Shown piece by piece: positions 36,594-45,273 of a stretch of 64,000 nt of DNA. The translations under genes were made by a program, and so were the position numbers. Under the pieces are notes generated by a model. That model made no database searches. It was not told where the DNA came from and saw only the letters and a list, made by a program, of their open reading frames with translations. Each line of letters begins with the position of its first letter. Position 1 is the stretch's first letter. The stretch is from Parvibaculum indicum (GTDB lineage Bacteria; Pseudomonadota; Alphaproteobacteria; Parvibaculales; Parvibaculaceae): positions 186,001-250,000 of the forward strand of contig NZ_JAASQO010000003.1 in assembly GCF_011762095.1 (NCBI RefSeq), written 5' to 3'.

Positions 36594-37898
36594 ATGGCCG
36601 ACCTTCTGGAAACTTCGGCGCGCTTTATCGACAACGACATTTACGAGGGCGCGGGGCTCATCAACCGCCCCACCACCGAGCTGTCGGAAGTCGGCGACGG
36701 CATCGCGCTTATCGAGGCCTTTTCGCATGTGGTGACGTTTCGCACTGGCGACGGCCTTGTGCTCTTCGATACCAGTCTCGAAGCCTTTGCCGACGGCGTG
36801 AAGAAATCGCTGCGCCGCTGGACCGACGAGCCCGTCTCCAACATCTGCTACACCCATGGCCATGCCGACCATGTGGGCGGCACGGGCTGTTTCCTTTGCG
36901 AGGCGCAGGAGAATAGGGCGAAGAAGCCGCGCGTCATCGGCCATGAAAACGTGACCCCGCGCTTCCGCCGCTACGAGCTGACCAACGACTACAATTTCAC
37001 CATCAATGCGCGCCAGTTCGCCCCGGCTGAAGAGCTGCGCATGGGGGAAGGCACCGGCCCGACGCATCGCCGCTTCGGCCCCGATCCCTGGGTGAACCCG
37101 GATGTGACCTTCCGCGACCGCATGTCGTTCAAGGCCGGCGATACGAGCTTCGAGCTGCATCACGCGATCGGCGAGACGGACGACCATCTCTGGGCCTGGG
37201 TGCCCGAGCACAAGGCGATCTGTTCCGGTGACTTCGTGACCTGGGTCTTTCCCAATGCGGGCAATCCGCAAAAGGTCCAGCGCTATCCGCTGGAATGGGC
37301 CAATGCGCTGCGCGCCATGATGGCCTATGAGCCGGAACTCCTGCTGCCCGCGCACGGTCTGCCCATCGCGGGCAAGGCACGCATCGCCTCCGTGCTCGAC
37401 ACCATCGCCAGCGCGCTGGAAGAGATCGTGAGCCAGTCGCTTGCCATGATGAATGCGGGCGCACGGCTCGACGAGATCATCCATGGGGTGAAGCTGCCCC
37501 AGCGCTATTTCGACAAGCCTTACCTCAAGCCCGTCTATGACGAGCCGGAATTCATCATTCACAATATCTGGCGGCTTTACGGCGGCTGGTATGACGGCAA
37601 CCCGTCGCGCCTGAAGCCGGCGCCGGATGCGGCGGTGGCCGCCGAAGTGGCGGCGCTGGCCGGCGGCAATGCCGCGCTCATTGCGCGGGCCCGCGAGCTT
37701 GCGGAAAAGGGCGAGATGCGGCTGGCCTGTCACCTGGCGGAAATGGCCGCGCTGGCCGAGCCCGACAGCCGGGAGGCCCATGCCGCCCGTGCCGAGGTCT
37801 ACGGCAAGCGCCGCAAGGAAGAAGCGTCCCTCATGTCCAAGGGTATTTTCGGCTTTGCCGAGCGCCAGTCGAGGCAGAAATCGGGCGCCAACGACTAG
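36594..37898 (+). CDS. Metallo-beta-lactamase-fold hydrolase, alkyl-sulfatase-like
   Basis: A 434-residue protein. The MBL metal motif THGHADHVGG is near residue 92, later metal ligands are in ETDDHLWAW/CSGDFV and PAHGLPI, and the region after about 290 (IIHNIWRLYGGWYDGNPS) is the dimerisation domain of linear alkylsulfatases such as SdsA. There is no signal peptide and the protein is much shorter than SdsA (about 650), lacking the C-terminal sterol-carrier-like domain, so it may act on other esters. The ATG at 36594 follows a GGAGA. The last gene before a hairpin terminator. Confidence 0.86.
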   Translation: MADLLETSARFIDNDIYEGAGLINRPTTELSEVGDGIALIEAFSHVVTFRTGDGLVLFDTSLEAFADGVKKSLRRWTDEPVSNICYTHGHADHVGGTGCFLCEAQENRAKKPRVIGHENVTPRFRRYELTNDYNFTINARQFAPAEELRMGEGTGPTHRRFGPDPWVNPDVTFRDRMSFKAGDTSFELHHAIGETDDHLWAWVPEHKAICSGDFVTWVFPNAGNPQKVQRYPLEWANALRAMMAYEPELLLPAHGLPIAGKARIASVLDTIASALEEIVSQSLAMMNAGARLDEIIHGVKLPQRYFDKPYLKPVYDEPEFIIHNIWRLYGGWYDGNPSRLKPAPDAAVAAEVAALAGGNAALIARARELAEKGEMRLACHLAEMAALAEPDSREAHAARAEVYGKRRKEEASLMSKGIFGFAERQSRQKSGAND

Positions 37899-37914
37899 CC
37901 GAACGGCCAAATAA

Positions 37915-37947
37915 AAACCCCTCGCAGGGGGGAGCTGCGAGGGGTTT
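37915..37947. terminator. Hairpin terminator between convergent genes
   Basis: A 13-bp perfect stem (37915-37927 with 37935-37947) has an A-run left and a short TTT right. It sits after the MBL-fold gene and can act in both directions. Confidence 0.75.
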
Positions 37948-37952
37948 AAATT

Positions 37953-37989
37953 CGGGATCGGCCTGAGGGGGAGGGGAGGGCCGGTCCCG
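37953..37989. repeat. Second inverted repeat with G-rich loop
   Basis: An 11-bp stem with one G-T pair (37953-37963 with 37979-37989) encloses a loop made almost only of G and A. It lies six bases after the terminator hairpin and has no T-run. Its role is unknown; it may reinforce termination or protect an RNA end. Confidence 0.5.
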
Positions 37990-38111
37990 TTACTATCAGA
38001 GGGAACAAGCCTTAGGTGGGTTGCGCATCGCTCTCCCGCAAGGGGCCAAGCGGGGCAAGGGGTCTGCCAAAGTGTCGCACCCCTTGAGGCCCCGATTTTC
38101 CGCCGTTTGCC

Positions 38112-39440
38112 TCAGCCTGCCCGGTCCAGCACGTTCCGGAACTTTTCGAAAATTTCCGCAACATGGGACTCCTCCGCGATCAGCGGCGGGGACATGGCCA
38201 GCGTGTCGGCGGAGACGCGAAGCATGATGTTTTCGTTATGGAATGCATCACGCATCACGTCGAAGCCGCGCTTGCCCGGCAGCCCGTCCACCGGCGCAAG
38301 GTCGAAGCCGACGGCAAGGCCGATGGTGCGGATATCGAGCACCAGCGGATGATCCTTCAGCGCCATGGCGGCTTCCGCGAAAGTCGGCTCCAGCGCGCGG
38401 GCGCGCTCGAAAAGGCCCTCGTCGCGATAGAGGTCGAGCGTGGCAAGCCCCGCTGCGGAGGCCATGGGGTGACCCGAATAGGTGTAGCCATGGAAAAGGT
38501 CGATGGCGTGGTCGGGGCCCGTCTGGAAGGCTTCGTAGATGTGATTGCGCACGATGCAGCCGCCCATTGGCACGGTGCCGGAGGTGATGCCCTTGGCGAA
38601 GGTGAGGATATCCGGGGTGACGCCGAAACGCTCCGCAGCCGTGGCATGACCGAGGCGCCCGAAGCCGGTAATCACTTCATCGAAAATCATCAGGATGCCG
38701 TGCTGGTCGCAGATCTCGCGCACGCGCTCCAGATACCCCTTGGGCGGCGGCAGCACGCCGGTCGAACCAGCCATCGGTTCCACGATCACCGCGGCGATGG
38801 TGGAGGCATCATGCAGCTCCACCAGGCGCTGAAGGTCGTCGGCGAGATGCGCGCCCCATTCCGGCTGGCCGATGGTGAAGGCCTGCTCGTCGCGGTTATA
38901 GGTGTGACGGATATGGTCGGTGCCGGACAGAAGCGGTCCGTAGAATTTGCGATTGGCGACCATGCCGCCGACCGAGATGCCACCGAAGCCGACGCCGTGA
39001 TAGCCGCGCTCGCGACCGATGAGACGGGTGCGGCTGCCTTCGCCGTTCATCCGGTGATAGGCGATGGCGATCTTGAGCGCCGTGTCGCCCGCTTCCGAAC
39101 CCGAATTGGCGAAGAAGACATGGTCGAGATCGTTCGGCGCGAGCTGCGCAATGCGGCTGGCCAGCTCGAAGGCCTTGGGGTGGCCGAACTGGAAGGAGGG
39201 CGCGAAATCGAGTTCCGCCGCTTGGGCCTGGATCGCGGAAACGATGGGCTCGCGGCAATGGCCGGCATTGCAGCACCAAAGCCCCGCCGTGGCGTCGAGC
39301 ACCTGTGCGCCGTCGGTCTTGTAGTAGTGCATGTCCTTCGCGCGAGAGATCAGGCGCGGCTCGCGCTTGAACTGCCGGTTGGGCGTGAAGGGAAGCCAGA
39401 AGCTTTCAAGATCGTTCGGCGCAGGGGCATCGGCGCTCAT
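38112..39440 (-). CDS. Class III omega-aminotransferase
   Basis: A 442-residue PLP enzyme of the omega-amino acid:pyruvate transaminase group (beta-alanine, polyamine or other terminal amines). The PLP Lys283 is in FAKGITSG, Asp254 that holds the pyridine nitrogen is in IFDEVITGFGRLG, the phosphate-binding loop is NSGSEAGDTALK, and GLWCCNAGH matches the substrate-cleft residues of omega-transaminases. AAGGAGA precedes the ATG at 39440. An XRE-cupin regulator is divergent 142 bases away, which supports inducible use of an amine. Confidence 0.92.
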   Translation of the reverse strand: MSADAPAPNDLESFWLPFTPNRQFKREPRLISRAKDMHYYKTDGAQVLDATAGLWCCNAGHCREPIVSAIQAQAAELDFAPSFQFGHPKAFELASRIAQLAPNDLDHVFFANSGSEAGDTALKIAIAYHRMNGEGSRTRLIGRERGYHGVGFGGISVGGMVANRKFYGPLLSGTDHIRHTYNRDEQAFTIGQPEWGAHLADDLQRLVELHDASTIAAVIVEPMAGSTGVLPPPKGYLERVREICDQHGILMIFDEVITGFGRLGHATAAERFGVTPDILTFAKGITSGTVPMGGCIVRNHIYEAFQTGPDHAIDLFHGYTYSGHPMASAAGLATLDLYRDEGLFERARALEPTFAEAAMALKDHPLVLDIRTIGLAVGFDLAPVDGLPGKRGFDVMRDAFHNENIMLRVSADTLAMSPPLIAEESHVAEIFEKFRNVLDRAG

Positions 39441-39479
39441 GATGCGGTCTCCTTGAGGCAATCGCGTTGCAAAATCTGT

Positions 39480-39497
39480 ATCGGGAAACTAACCGAT
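39480..39497. promoter_or_regulatory. Candidate operator palindrome
   Basis: ATCGG (39480-39484) and CCGAT (39493-39497) form an inverted repeat with an 8-base AT-rich centre, midway between the divergent aminotransferase and XRE-cupin genes. Placement suits a binding site for the regulator, but the match is short and unproved. Confidence 0.3.
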
Positions 39498-39582
39498 TGA
39501 AATATTCTCGCCACCCGAAAGCAAGGCGGCCCGGCGGTATTTTCATGCGTGACTTGATTGCCGCGTCTAGTATCTTAAACGC

Positions 39583-40212
39583 ATGGCAGGCGATTTCAGA
39601 CGCGCCCACGGCGCAGGCGACAAACCGGCAGCCCCCGGAACGGAAACGGCGGAGGCGGACGACGATGTCCCCGATATCGGCTCGCGACTGAAGGAGCTGC
39701 GCAAGATGCACGGGCTCTCGCAGCGCGAGCTCGCCAAGCGCGCAGGCGTCACCAACGGCACGATCTCGCTCATCGAGCAGAACCGCATCAGCCCGTCCAT
39801 CGGTTCGCTGAAAAAGGTGCTGGGCGGTTTTCCGATCTCGATTGCCGACTTCCTGACGCTCGACCTGAAGCCGCGCCGCAAGGTGTTCTATGAAGCGAAG
39901 GAGCTGCGTGAAATCTCGAAAGGCGATGTGAGCTTCCGCCTTGTCGGGCGCGACACGCGGGGCCGCTCCATCCAGATGATGCATGAGCGCTATGTGCCCG
40001 GCGCCGATACGGGCGAGGAGATGCTTTCCCATGCGGGCGAGGAATGCGGCATCGTGATTTCCGGCGTGATGGAACTGACCGTGGGCGGCGAGGTGCGCAA
40101 GCTGGTGGCGGGCGACGCCTTCTATTTCGACAGTCGCCTGCCGCATCGTTTCCGCAATCCCGGCACCATCGATTGCGTCGTTGTCTCCGCCTGCACGCCA
40201 CCCAGCTTTTAA
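39583..40212 (+). CDS. XRE-cupin transcriptional regulator (PuuR-like)
   Basis: A 209-residue regulator: a disordered N-terminus, an XRE helix-turn-helix (LSQRELAKRAGVTNGTISLIEQ, about 43-64), and a C-terminal cupin domain (about 120-205) with HAGEECGIVISGVMEL and YFDSRLPHRFRNPG. Cupin-linked XRE proteins such as PuuR bind a small metabolite and control amine catabolism. Its divergent neighbour is an omega-aminotransferase. No clear ribosome-binding site precedes the ATG; translation may be weak. Confidence 0.88.
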   Translation: MAGDFRRAHGAGDKPAAPGTETAEADDDVPDIGSRLKELRKMHGLSQRELAKRAGVTNGTISLIEQNRISPSIGSLKKVLGGFPISIADFLTLDLKPRRKVFYEAKELREISKGDVSFRLVGRDTRGRSIQMMHERYVPGADTGEEMLSHAGEECGIVISGVMELTVGGEVRKLVAGDAFYFDSRLPHRFRNPGTIDCVVVSACTPPSF

Positions 40213-40434
40213 GACGCTCTTAACTTTATCCGTACCGGGAGGGATGGGACGCGTCATGTTTATGGTAAGCGCGTGACGATCCGCTTGTTCGAGATCAAAA
40301 AACCTCCCGATTTCACCGCGTCGGTCCCGAAAGGGTTTTGAAGGCGCGCCCGCCGATGCTCTCATGGCGAAAGTGCCGCCGCCCGCATGGCGGGCAGGGC
40401 AGGATCACGACAAATTGCCGGATCTACGGGGTAC

Positions 40435-42084
40435 ATGACGCGCAGAGCTGTCTCGGTCTTCGCATTATCGGGTCTGTTGGCGTCCGTTTGGGCGGGCGGC
40501 GCCCTCGCTGCGCCCGACAACGTACCGGACAGCTATATCTTTTCCGACCAGAACAGCCTGATCTCCATTCATCTCGATGCGCTCGAGCGGGCGGCGGCCG
40601 ACAAGACAGGCCTGTCCGCCACCGAATTGAGCTTTGCGGGCGCGGGGGGACCGCAACTCGATCTCTCCGCGCTTCCCGATATTCACGAAGTGCCGGGCAT
40701 GAGCGCGGCAAGGCTGCGCGAGGCGACGCAATGTACCGCCTGCGATCCGCAAGGCGCTGCGCGGATGACGGGCCGTCCGGCTGAAATTTTCAGGGATGCC
40801 TATGTCGAGGCGGCTGCGAAGGGCTGGCAGGCGGGCTATGCGGTAATGGCGGCGGCAGCCGATCGCGCGCCCCCCGCCGCGCAGACGGCGAATTTCGGGA
40901 GCGAACGGGCCTATCTCGGTTTCATCCGCCGGATCGTGCGCGGCTGGCAGCAGGCGGTCATCGACATATACGAGGCCGACGGACGGCTCGGGGACGACCG
41001 GGCCGCGCGCTACCGCGAGGCGATCGGGGGCGCGATGCTGCCCCTGGCGGCGACGGACCGGGCCCCGCTCAGCGCGCGTTTCGGCTGGGCATCGGGCGAC
41101 GAACTTGCCATGCGCGATCGCTGGCGCCGCGAGGCCCGGCGGATGGAACCGGACGCCGCGGACAAGGTCATTCATGAGGCCCGTCAGGTCGCGTCGGGTC
41201 TGGCGCCGATGCCCCTTCTCCGGCCCGAAAAACCCGCTGCGCCGGCGCCTGTCGACCTCCTGCCGGTCGCGCAATTCGTCTCCGGCCTCGCCTGGCGGCA
41301 TCTGGCGCCGCGCAGCCTCACGCTAGGCAATGGCAAGAATATCGGTTTCTGGGCCCGTACCGCGGGCACCTGGAAGGTCGGGCATGCGACGCGCCGCCTT
41401 GCAACGAGCGGCGGTGTGGCCTACCCGCTCGCCGATAACTGGGAGACCGGCGCGATCCTGACATGGGAAGAAACCCATCGCGCGGCGGCTGCGTCGCGCG
41501 CCGCGCTGAACGGTCGGGCATGGCTCGTCACGCCCTACATTGCCTGGGCGCCTGAAAGCCATACGCGCATTCGGGTATATGGCGGTTATGGCTGGCGTGA
41601 GGACAGGGTGGAAAATCCCGAAGGCGCGGAACGCTATGCTGGCGAGGGCTGGCTCAGCGGGGCGGGGATCCGGGCGCGCTGGAAGCTGGACGAGGAAGGA
41701 CGTTTCGTCTTCAGCCCGTCGGGGAGTCTGGATGCATCGCGGACCGGTGTGGCCGCATACCGGGACGGTATCAGCGAAACCCGTATTCGCAAGCGCGCTA
41801 CCGGCAAGGGGCGGCTGACGGTAAAAGTGGCACCGACCGAATATTTTGCCGCCATCGAACCCTATTCCTCGATCTCCTCCCAATGGCGGCTGGACCGGAT
41901 CATCTATGGCGCCGCGGCCGGGGAGGCCGCCGCGACGCGGCACTTCGTGCACGCGGTGGAAACGGGGGTAAGGCTGAGGGCAAGAGCCCTGCCTTTCAGC
42001 ACCAGCCTGCGCGCAAGCCTGTCCGATGCGGATGACGAAGAGGAAGAGGTCCGGATCGGCTGGAGTTTCAACTGGCCGCTCTAG
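40435..42084 (+). CDS. Unrecognised exported protein with autotransporter-like beta-barrel half
   Basis: A 549-residue protein I cannot place in a named family. The ATG at 40435 gives a normal signal peptide (TRRAVSVFALSGLL, cleavage near ALA-APD at 26/27). Residues about 30-270 are a helical, Arg- and Ala-rich domain with the only two cysteines of the protein, spaced C100-x-x-C103. From about 275 the sequence alternates polar and hydrophobic/aromatic residues with many Trp and Tyr (WARTAGTWKV, RVYGGYGWRED, SSQWRLDRIIYG), as in outer-membrane barrels or autotransporter domains. The end FNWPL is a barrel-like aromatic terminus. It converges on the next gene with three bases between stops. Export and barrel topology are inference. 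Confidence 0.65.
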   Translation: MTRRAVSVFALSGLLASVWAGGALAAPDNVPDSYIFSDQNSLISIHLDALERAAADKTGLSATELSFAGAGGPQLDLSALPDIHEVPGMSAARLREATQCTACDPQGAARMTGRPAEIFRDAYVEAAAKGWQAGYAVMAAAADRAPPAAQTANFGSERAYLGFIRRIVRGWQQAVIDIYEADGRLGDDRAARYREAIGGAMLPLAATDRAPLSARFGWASGDELAMRDRWRREARRMEPDAADKVIHEARQVASGLAPMPLLRPEKPAAPAPVDLLPVAQFVSGLAWRHLAPRSLTLGNGKNIGFWARTAGTWKVGHATRRLATSGGVAYPLADNWETGAILTWEETHRAAAASRAALNGRAWLVTPYIAWAPESHTRIRVYGGYGWREDRVENPEGAERYAGEGWLSGAGIRARWKLDEEGRFVFSPSGSLDASRTGVAAYRDGISETRIRKRATGKGRLTVKVAPTEYFAAIEPYSSISSQWRLDRIIYGAAAGEAAATRHFVHAVETGVRLRARALPFSTSLRASLSDADDEEEEVRIGWSFNWPL

Positions 42085-42087
42085 GCG

Positions 42088-42603
42088 TCAAAAGGGCTTC
42101 ACCACGGCCAGAAAGATGGCTGCGGGAATGGTGGTGACGACCAGAACCGTGCTGACCCGCAGGAAGCGCCAGTGAAAGGCGACGGCGGCCTCGTAGGATT
42201 CCATGTCGCCCGCGAGCCGCATCTCGCGCTTGGGCCGCGAGAAATGCGAGATGCGATAGTCCACGATCTCCATCGGAATGAAGACGAGAAGGACGAGAGC
42301 GAGCTTCGCGGCCAGCCAGCCCGATGTCTCCGGCGACCAGCCGCCGAGCCAGAGGAGCGTGAGCCCGGTCAGCAGCACCATCGGAAAGGCGACGTGTTCC
42401 AGCACCACGCCCCGGTCGAAGGCCTCGATCATGCGGTTGCGGTGCGCGATGGCATCTGCGTCGTCCGGGTTGGCGAAGGCCTTGCGGAAGGCCGGCAGCA
42501 CATAGTTCTGATAGGCGACGGCGGTCGAAAACGCCCAGATGGCAACGAAGATCAAATGTGCGAATTTGATCTCCGCATACCAGGGCATCAGCAGGTCTTT
42601 CAT
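42088..42603 (-). CDS. Four-helix membrane protein, DUF2269/HemJ-like layout
   Basis: A 171-residue inner-membrane protein with four predicted helices (about 12-32, 72-90, 98-116, 148-168). His16 in FAHLIFVAIW and His74 in LEHVAFPMVLLTG are positioned within helices as in HemJ, CopD and DUF2269 proteins, so heme binding is possible. It is not close enough to HemJ for me to assign protoporphyrinogen oxidase. It is probably the last gene of the minus-strand group with the VOC and decarboxylase-like genes, 43 bases after the VOC frame ends. Confidence 0.65.
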   Translation of the reverse strand: MKDLLMPWYAEIKFAHLIFVAIWAFSTAVAYQNYVLPAFRKAFANPDDADAIAHRNRMIEAFDRGVVLEHVAFPMVLLTGLTLLWLGGWSPETSGWLAAKLALVLLVFIPMEIVDYRISHFSRPKREMRLAGDMESYEAAVAFHWRFLRVSTVLVVTTIPAAIFLAVVKPF

Positions 42604-42646
42604 CCTGCCTTATCTCCTCTCGGCAATTCGGCGGTTTTACCGGCGA

Positions 42647-43182
42647 TCAGGCGCTGGCCGTTTCCTTGGCGGCTGCGCTGTGCGTCTGGATGTCCGCAGG
42701 CGGCTTGGAGAATTCCGGCTTCTCCGCCGTGAGAGCGGCCAGGGCGTTCTTCCGGTCTTCTTCGTTGAAGCTGCCCGTCGTCAGGCAGAACTCGACGAAA
42801 TTGTCGTTCGGGTCCTTGGTGTAGATCGAGTAGCACCAGTTATGGTCGATCTCGAGCACGTCATGACCGGCAAGCGCTGCTTGCGGGCCTGCAGCTCGTC
42901 CATATCCTTCACGTCGAAAGAGATGTGATTGATATGGTCGGGCACGCCCGCGGCCTTTGAGAGATTGGTCTCGACATTCTCCGTTCCCGGCATGTCGTGC
43001 ATTTCCCAGAAGGCGATGAATTTGGAATCGTCTTCCATGCGGTAGAAGAAATGCTTGGCCCAACCGCCTTCCGGCGAGGGGCCGACTTCGACCTTCACGA
43101 GCTGGAACCCCATCACGCCTTCATAGAAGTCGTGAATGGCCTTCATGTCGCGCGCGGCAAGCGCCAGATGATGATAGCCCAT
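42647..43182 (-). pseudogene. VOC (glyoxalase/dioxygenase) family protein, frameshifted
   Basis: The first 100 or so codons from 43182 encode a VOC-fold protein (MGYHHLALAARDMKAIHDFY, HINHISFDVKDMDELQ), but the frame then turns into nonsense. The matching second half lies in the other phase, resuming near 42877 with ALAGHDVLEIDH, then YTKDPNDNFVEFCLTTG with the metal Glu, and ends at 42647. Adding one G near 42877 (CAGCG to CAGGCG) would restore a 178-residue protein. Metal ligands would be His5, His86 and the Glu of FVEFC. Either a recent single-base deletion or a sequencing error explains it; both halves look well conserved. Confidence 0.82.
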
Positions 43183-43185
43183 CGT

Positions 43186-43833
43186 TCAGTCTCCTCCTTT
43201 GTCCGTATCCACCATGCTCATCACGTCGGTCGAGCTTCCCTCCGGCGCGGCGACCTCGACGATCCGCTCGTCGACATCGTCATATTCGAGCCGGAGCGCC
43301 TTGCTCATGGTGGCGTGCATTTCATAGGTGCAGGTCACATAGGTGAATTCGAGAATCTCCTCGTCGGAGAGGTGCTTCTTCATCTCGTCGAAAATCGCCT
43401 CCGGCACGCGGCCCCCCTGAAGCACCAGGCAGTCGGTATAGGCGAGCAGCGCGCGCTCGACGGGTTCCCAGCAATCGGCGATGGGCCAGTGCGGAATGGC
43501 GTCGATCTGCTCTTCGGTGAAGCCCACATCGCGGCAGGCCTTGCAGTGCTGCGAAAAGACGAATTGCGAGCCGCGCGCGAACCCGGCCCGGATCTGCCCC
43601 AGTTCGCGCAGCTTCGGGTCGAGCTTGCGGTCGGGGCTGCGATAGAACTGGAAACCTTCCGTCGTGTGCTTGAAGGCGTCGGGCACCAGTGCGAAGACGG
43701 TCCACCAATTGCCGGGCGTGCCGGTGGCCGTGCCCGGCTCCTTCACCGGATCGCGGTCGCCGAACAGCATCTTGTAGAGCTGCTGGGCGAACGGATCGGC
43801 ATCGGCCTTTCCGATCTCTCTCAAACGCGGCAT
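43186..43833 (-). CDS. Carboxymuconolactone decarboxylase-like (AhpD-fold) protein
   Basis: A 215-residue all-helical protein of the CMD/AhpD superfamily. The active CxxC is in SQHCKACRDVGFTEEQI (near residue 95), and the surroundings (LRELGQIRAGFARGS; DEEILEFTYVTCTYEMHATMS) are family-typical. The start at 43833 follows GGGAGG. Three bases separate it from the VOC start, so both are one operon, divergent from a MarR gene. Function could be peroxide reduction or a decarboxylase/isomerase step on an aromatic or lactone intermediate. Confidence 0.85.
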   Translation of the reverse strand: MPRLREIGKADADPFAQQLYKMLFGDRDPVKEPGTATGTPGNWWTVFALVPDAFKHTTEGFQFYRSPDRKLDPKLRELGQIRAGFARGSQFVFSQHCKACRDVGFTEEQIDAIPHWPIADCWEPVERALLAYTDCLVLQGGRVPEAIFDEMKKHLSDEEILEFTYVTCTYEMHATMSKALRLEYDDVDERIVEVAAPEGSSTDVMSMVDTDKGGD

Positions 43834-43905
43834 CTGGCTCCCTCCCATTGCATCGTTCGGAAAAACGTAAGATAAACTGACAATACTCACAAGGGAGAAT
43901 TTTGA

Positions 43906-44376
43906 ATGTCTCGCCAGACCGGCCTTCTGGTGGCCCAGCTTCTGAACCGCTTCATGTGGTTCGACGGCGCGCTTCAGCGGAATCTGGAAAAGCGCGGCTG
44001 GGGCGGTGTGCGTCGGCTTGAATCCATGACCATGATCTATGTCCATGCGGGTATCCGCCGCCCGTCGGAACTGGCGCGCCTGATCGGCGTGACGCGGCAA
44101 TCCATGAACACCGCGCTCAGGGAACTGGAGGACAAGAAACTGGTCCGCCTGCAGCCCGACCCGAAAGACAAGCGCTGCAAGATCGTGGAATTCGACCCGG
44201 CGGGTGCCGCCATGCGGCATGAGGCGCTCAACGTGATAGAGGAACTGGAAGCGCTGCTGGACGAGAGGCTGGGCGAGGGAACGGCGGACAGGCTGGCCGG
44301 CATTCTCGACGCCGATTGGGGAGAAGCGCCGCTGCTGAACGCGGATGGCGAGCGGAAAAAGAAAGAAGCGATATGA
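43906..44376 (+). CDS. MarR-family transcriptional regulator
   Basis: A 156-residue regulator: helix-turn-helix RRPSELARLIGVTRQSMNTALRELEDK (about 51-77) and wing LQPDPKDKRCKIVEF, with long N- and C-terminal dimer helices. AAGGGAG lies before the ATG. It is divergent from the decarboxylase-like/VOC operon (72 bases between) and overlaps the lyase gene after it by four bases, so it probably controls both arms. Confidence 0.87.
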   Translation: MSRQTGLLVAQLLNRFMWFDGALQRNLEKRGWGGVRRLESMTMIYVHAGIRRPSELARLIGVTRQSMNTALRELEDKKLVRLQPDPKDKRCKIVEFDPAGAAMRHEALNVIEELEALLDERLGEGTADRLAGILDADWGEAPLLNADGERKKKEAI

Positions 44377-45245
44377 GCGAGACGAACACGCTGGACGAAT
44401 TGCTGGCCAGACCCGGCCTGATCGTGGCGCCCGGTGCCTATGACGCGCTGTCGGCGCGGCTTGCCATGCAGGCGGGCGCGGATGCCGTCTATATGACGGG
44501 GTTCGGCGTGGCGGGCTCGACGCTGGGCCTGCCCGATATCGGGTTGATGAGCGCCAGCGAGATGGTCGCCCGCGTGGCCGCGCTGGCGGAGGCTTGCGCG
44601 CCCGCACCGCTTTTCGCCGATGGCGACAACGGTCATGGCGGGCCGCTCAATGCCGCGCGGCTGACGAGGGCGTATGAGCATGCGGGTGCTGCCTGCATCC
44701 AGATCGAGGATCAGGTCTTCCCCAAGCGCTGCGGTCATATGGAAGGTAAGGAAGTGATCGGGCTGGAGGATGCCGCCGCCAAGATCCGCGCCTGCGTGGA
44801 CGCAAGGTCGAGCAAGGCCTTCAAGGTGATGGCACGCACCGACGCCCGCGCGACGCATGATCTCGACGAGGCGTTGAGGCGCGGCGAGGCCTTTCTGGAA
44901 GCAGGCGCCGATCTCCTTTTCATCGAGGCCCCGCAGACGGAAGCGGAAATGACGAAGGTCTGCGAAACCTTCAAGGGCGTGCCGCTGGTCGCCAATATGG
45001 TGGAGGACGGCAAGACGCCCTATCTTCCCGCTCGCGACCTCGAAGCGCTGGGCTTCAAGCTCGCCATCTATCCCGTATCGGCGCTTCTTGCCGTGACGGC
45101 GCGGCTGCAATCGGTCTATGCAACGCTTCTCAAAGGGGAAGGGCTACCCAAGGGCGAAGAGCGGGTCACCTTCCAGCGTTATAACGAGTTGATCGGCCTG
45201 CCGGAAATGCTGGCCGAGGCCGCCAAGCTCGCCACTGACGAATAA
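44373..45245 (+). CDS. Isocitrate lyase / PEP mutase superfamily lyase
   Basis: A 290-residue TIM-barrel enzyme. The catalytic-loop signature PKRCGHMEGKEVI with active Cys is intact, metal Asp residues are in FADGDNGHGG and IQIEDQ, and ARTDARATHDLDEAL is typical. The length and motif fit methylisocitrate lyase, dimethylmalate lyase or oxaloacetate-type lyases rather than true isocitrate lyase. It starts in the MarR stop (ATGA). Exact substrate unknown; it cleaves or forms a C-C bond in a small di- or tricarboxylate. Confidence 0.88.
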   Translation: MSETNTLDELLARPGLIVAPGAYDALSARLAMQAGADAVYMTGFGVAGSTLGLPDIGLMSASEMVARVAALAEACAPAPLFADGDNGHGGPLNAARLTRAYEHAGAACIQIEDQVFPKRCGHMEGKEVIGLEDAAAKIRACVDARSSKAFKVMARTDARATHDLDEALRRGEAFLEAGADLLFIEAPQTEAEMTKVCETFKGVPLVANMVEDGKTPYLPARDLEALGFKLAIYPVSALLAVTARLQSVYATLLKGEGLPKGEERVTFQRYNELIGLPEMLAEAAKLATDE

Positions 45246-45273
45246 GACGGCCGAATAAGACGAAGGAGACGGT

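Noticed and set aside
39480-39497. Operator palindrome treated as a firm regulatory site
   Set aside because: Only five bases per arm and no second copy seen in the window, so it is kept at low confidence rather than as an established operator.
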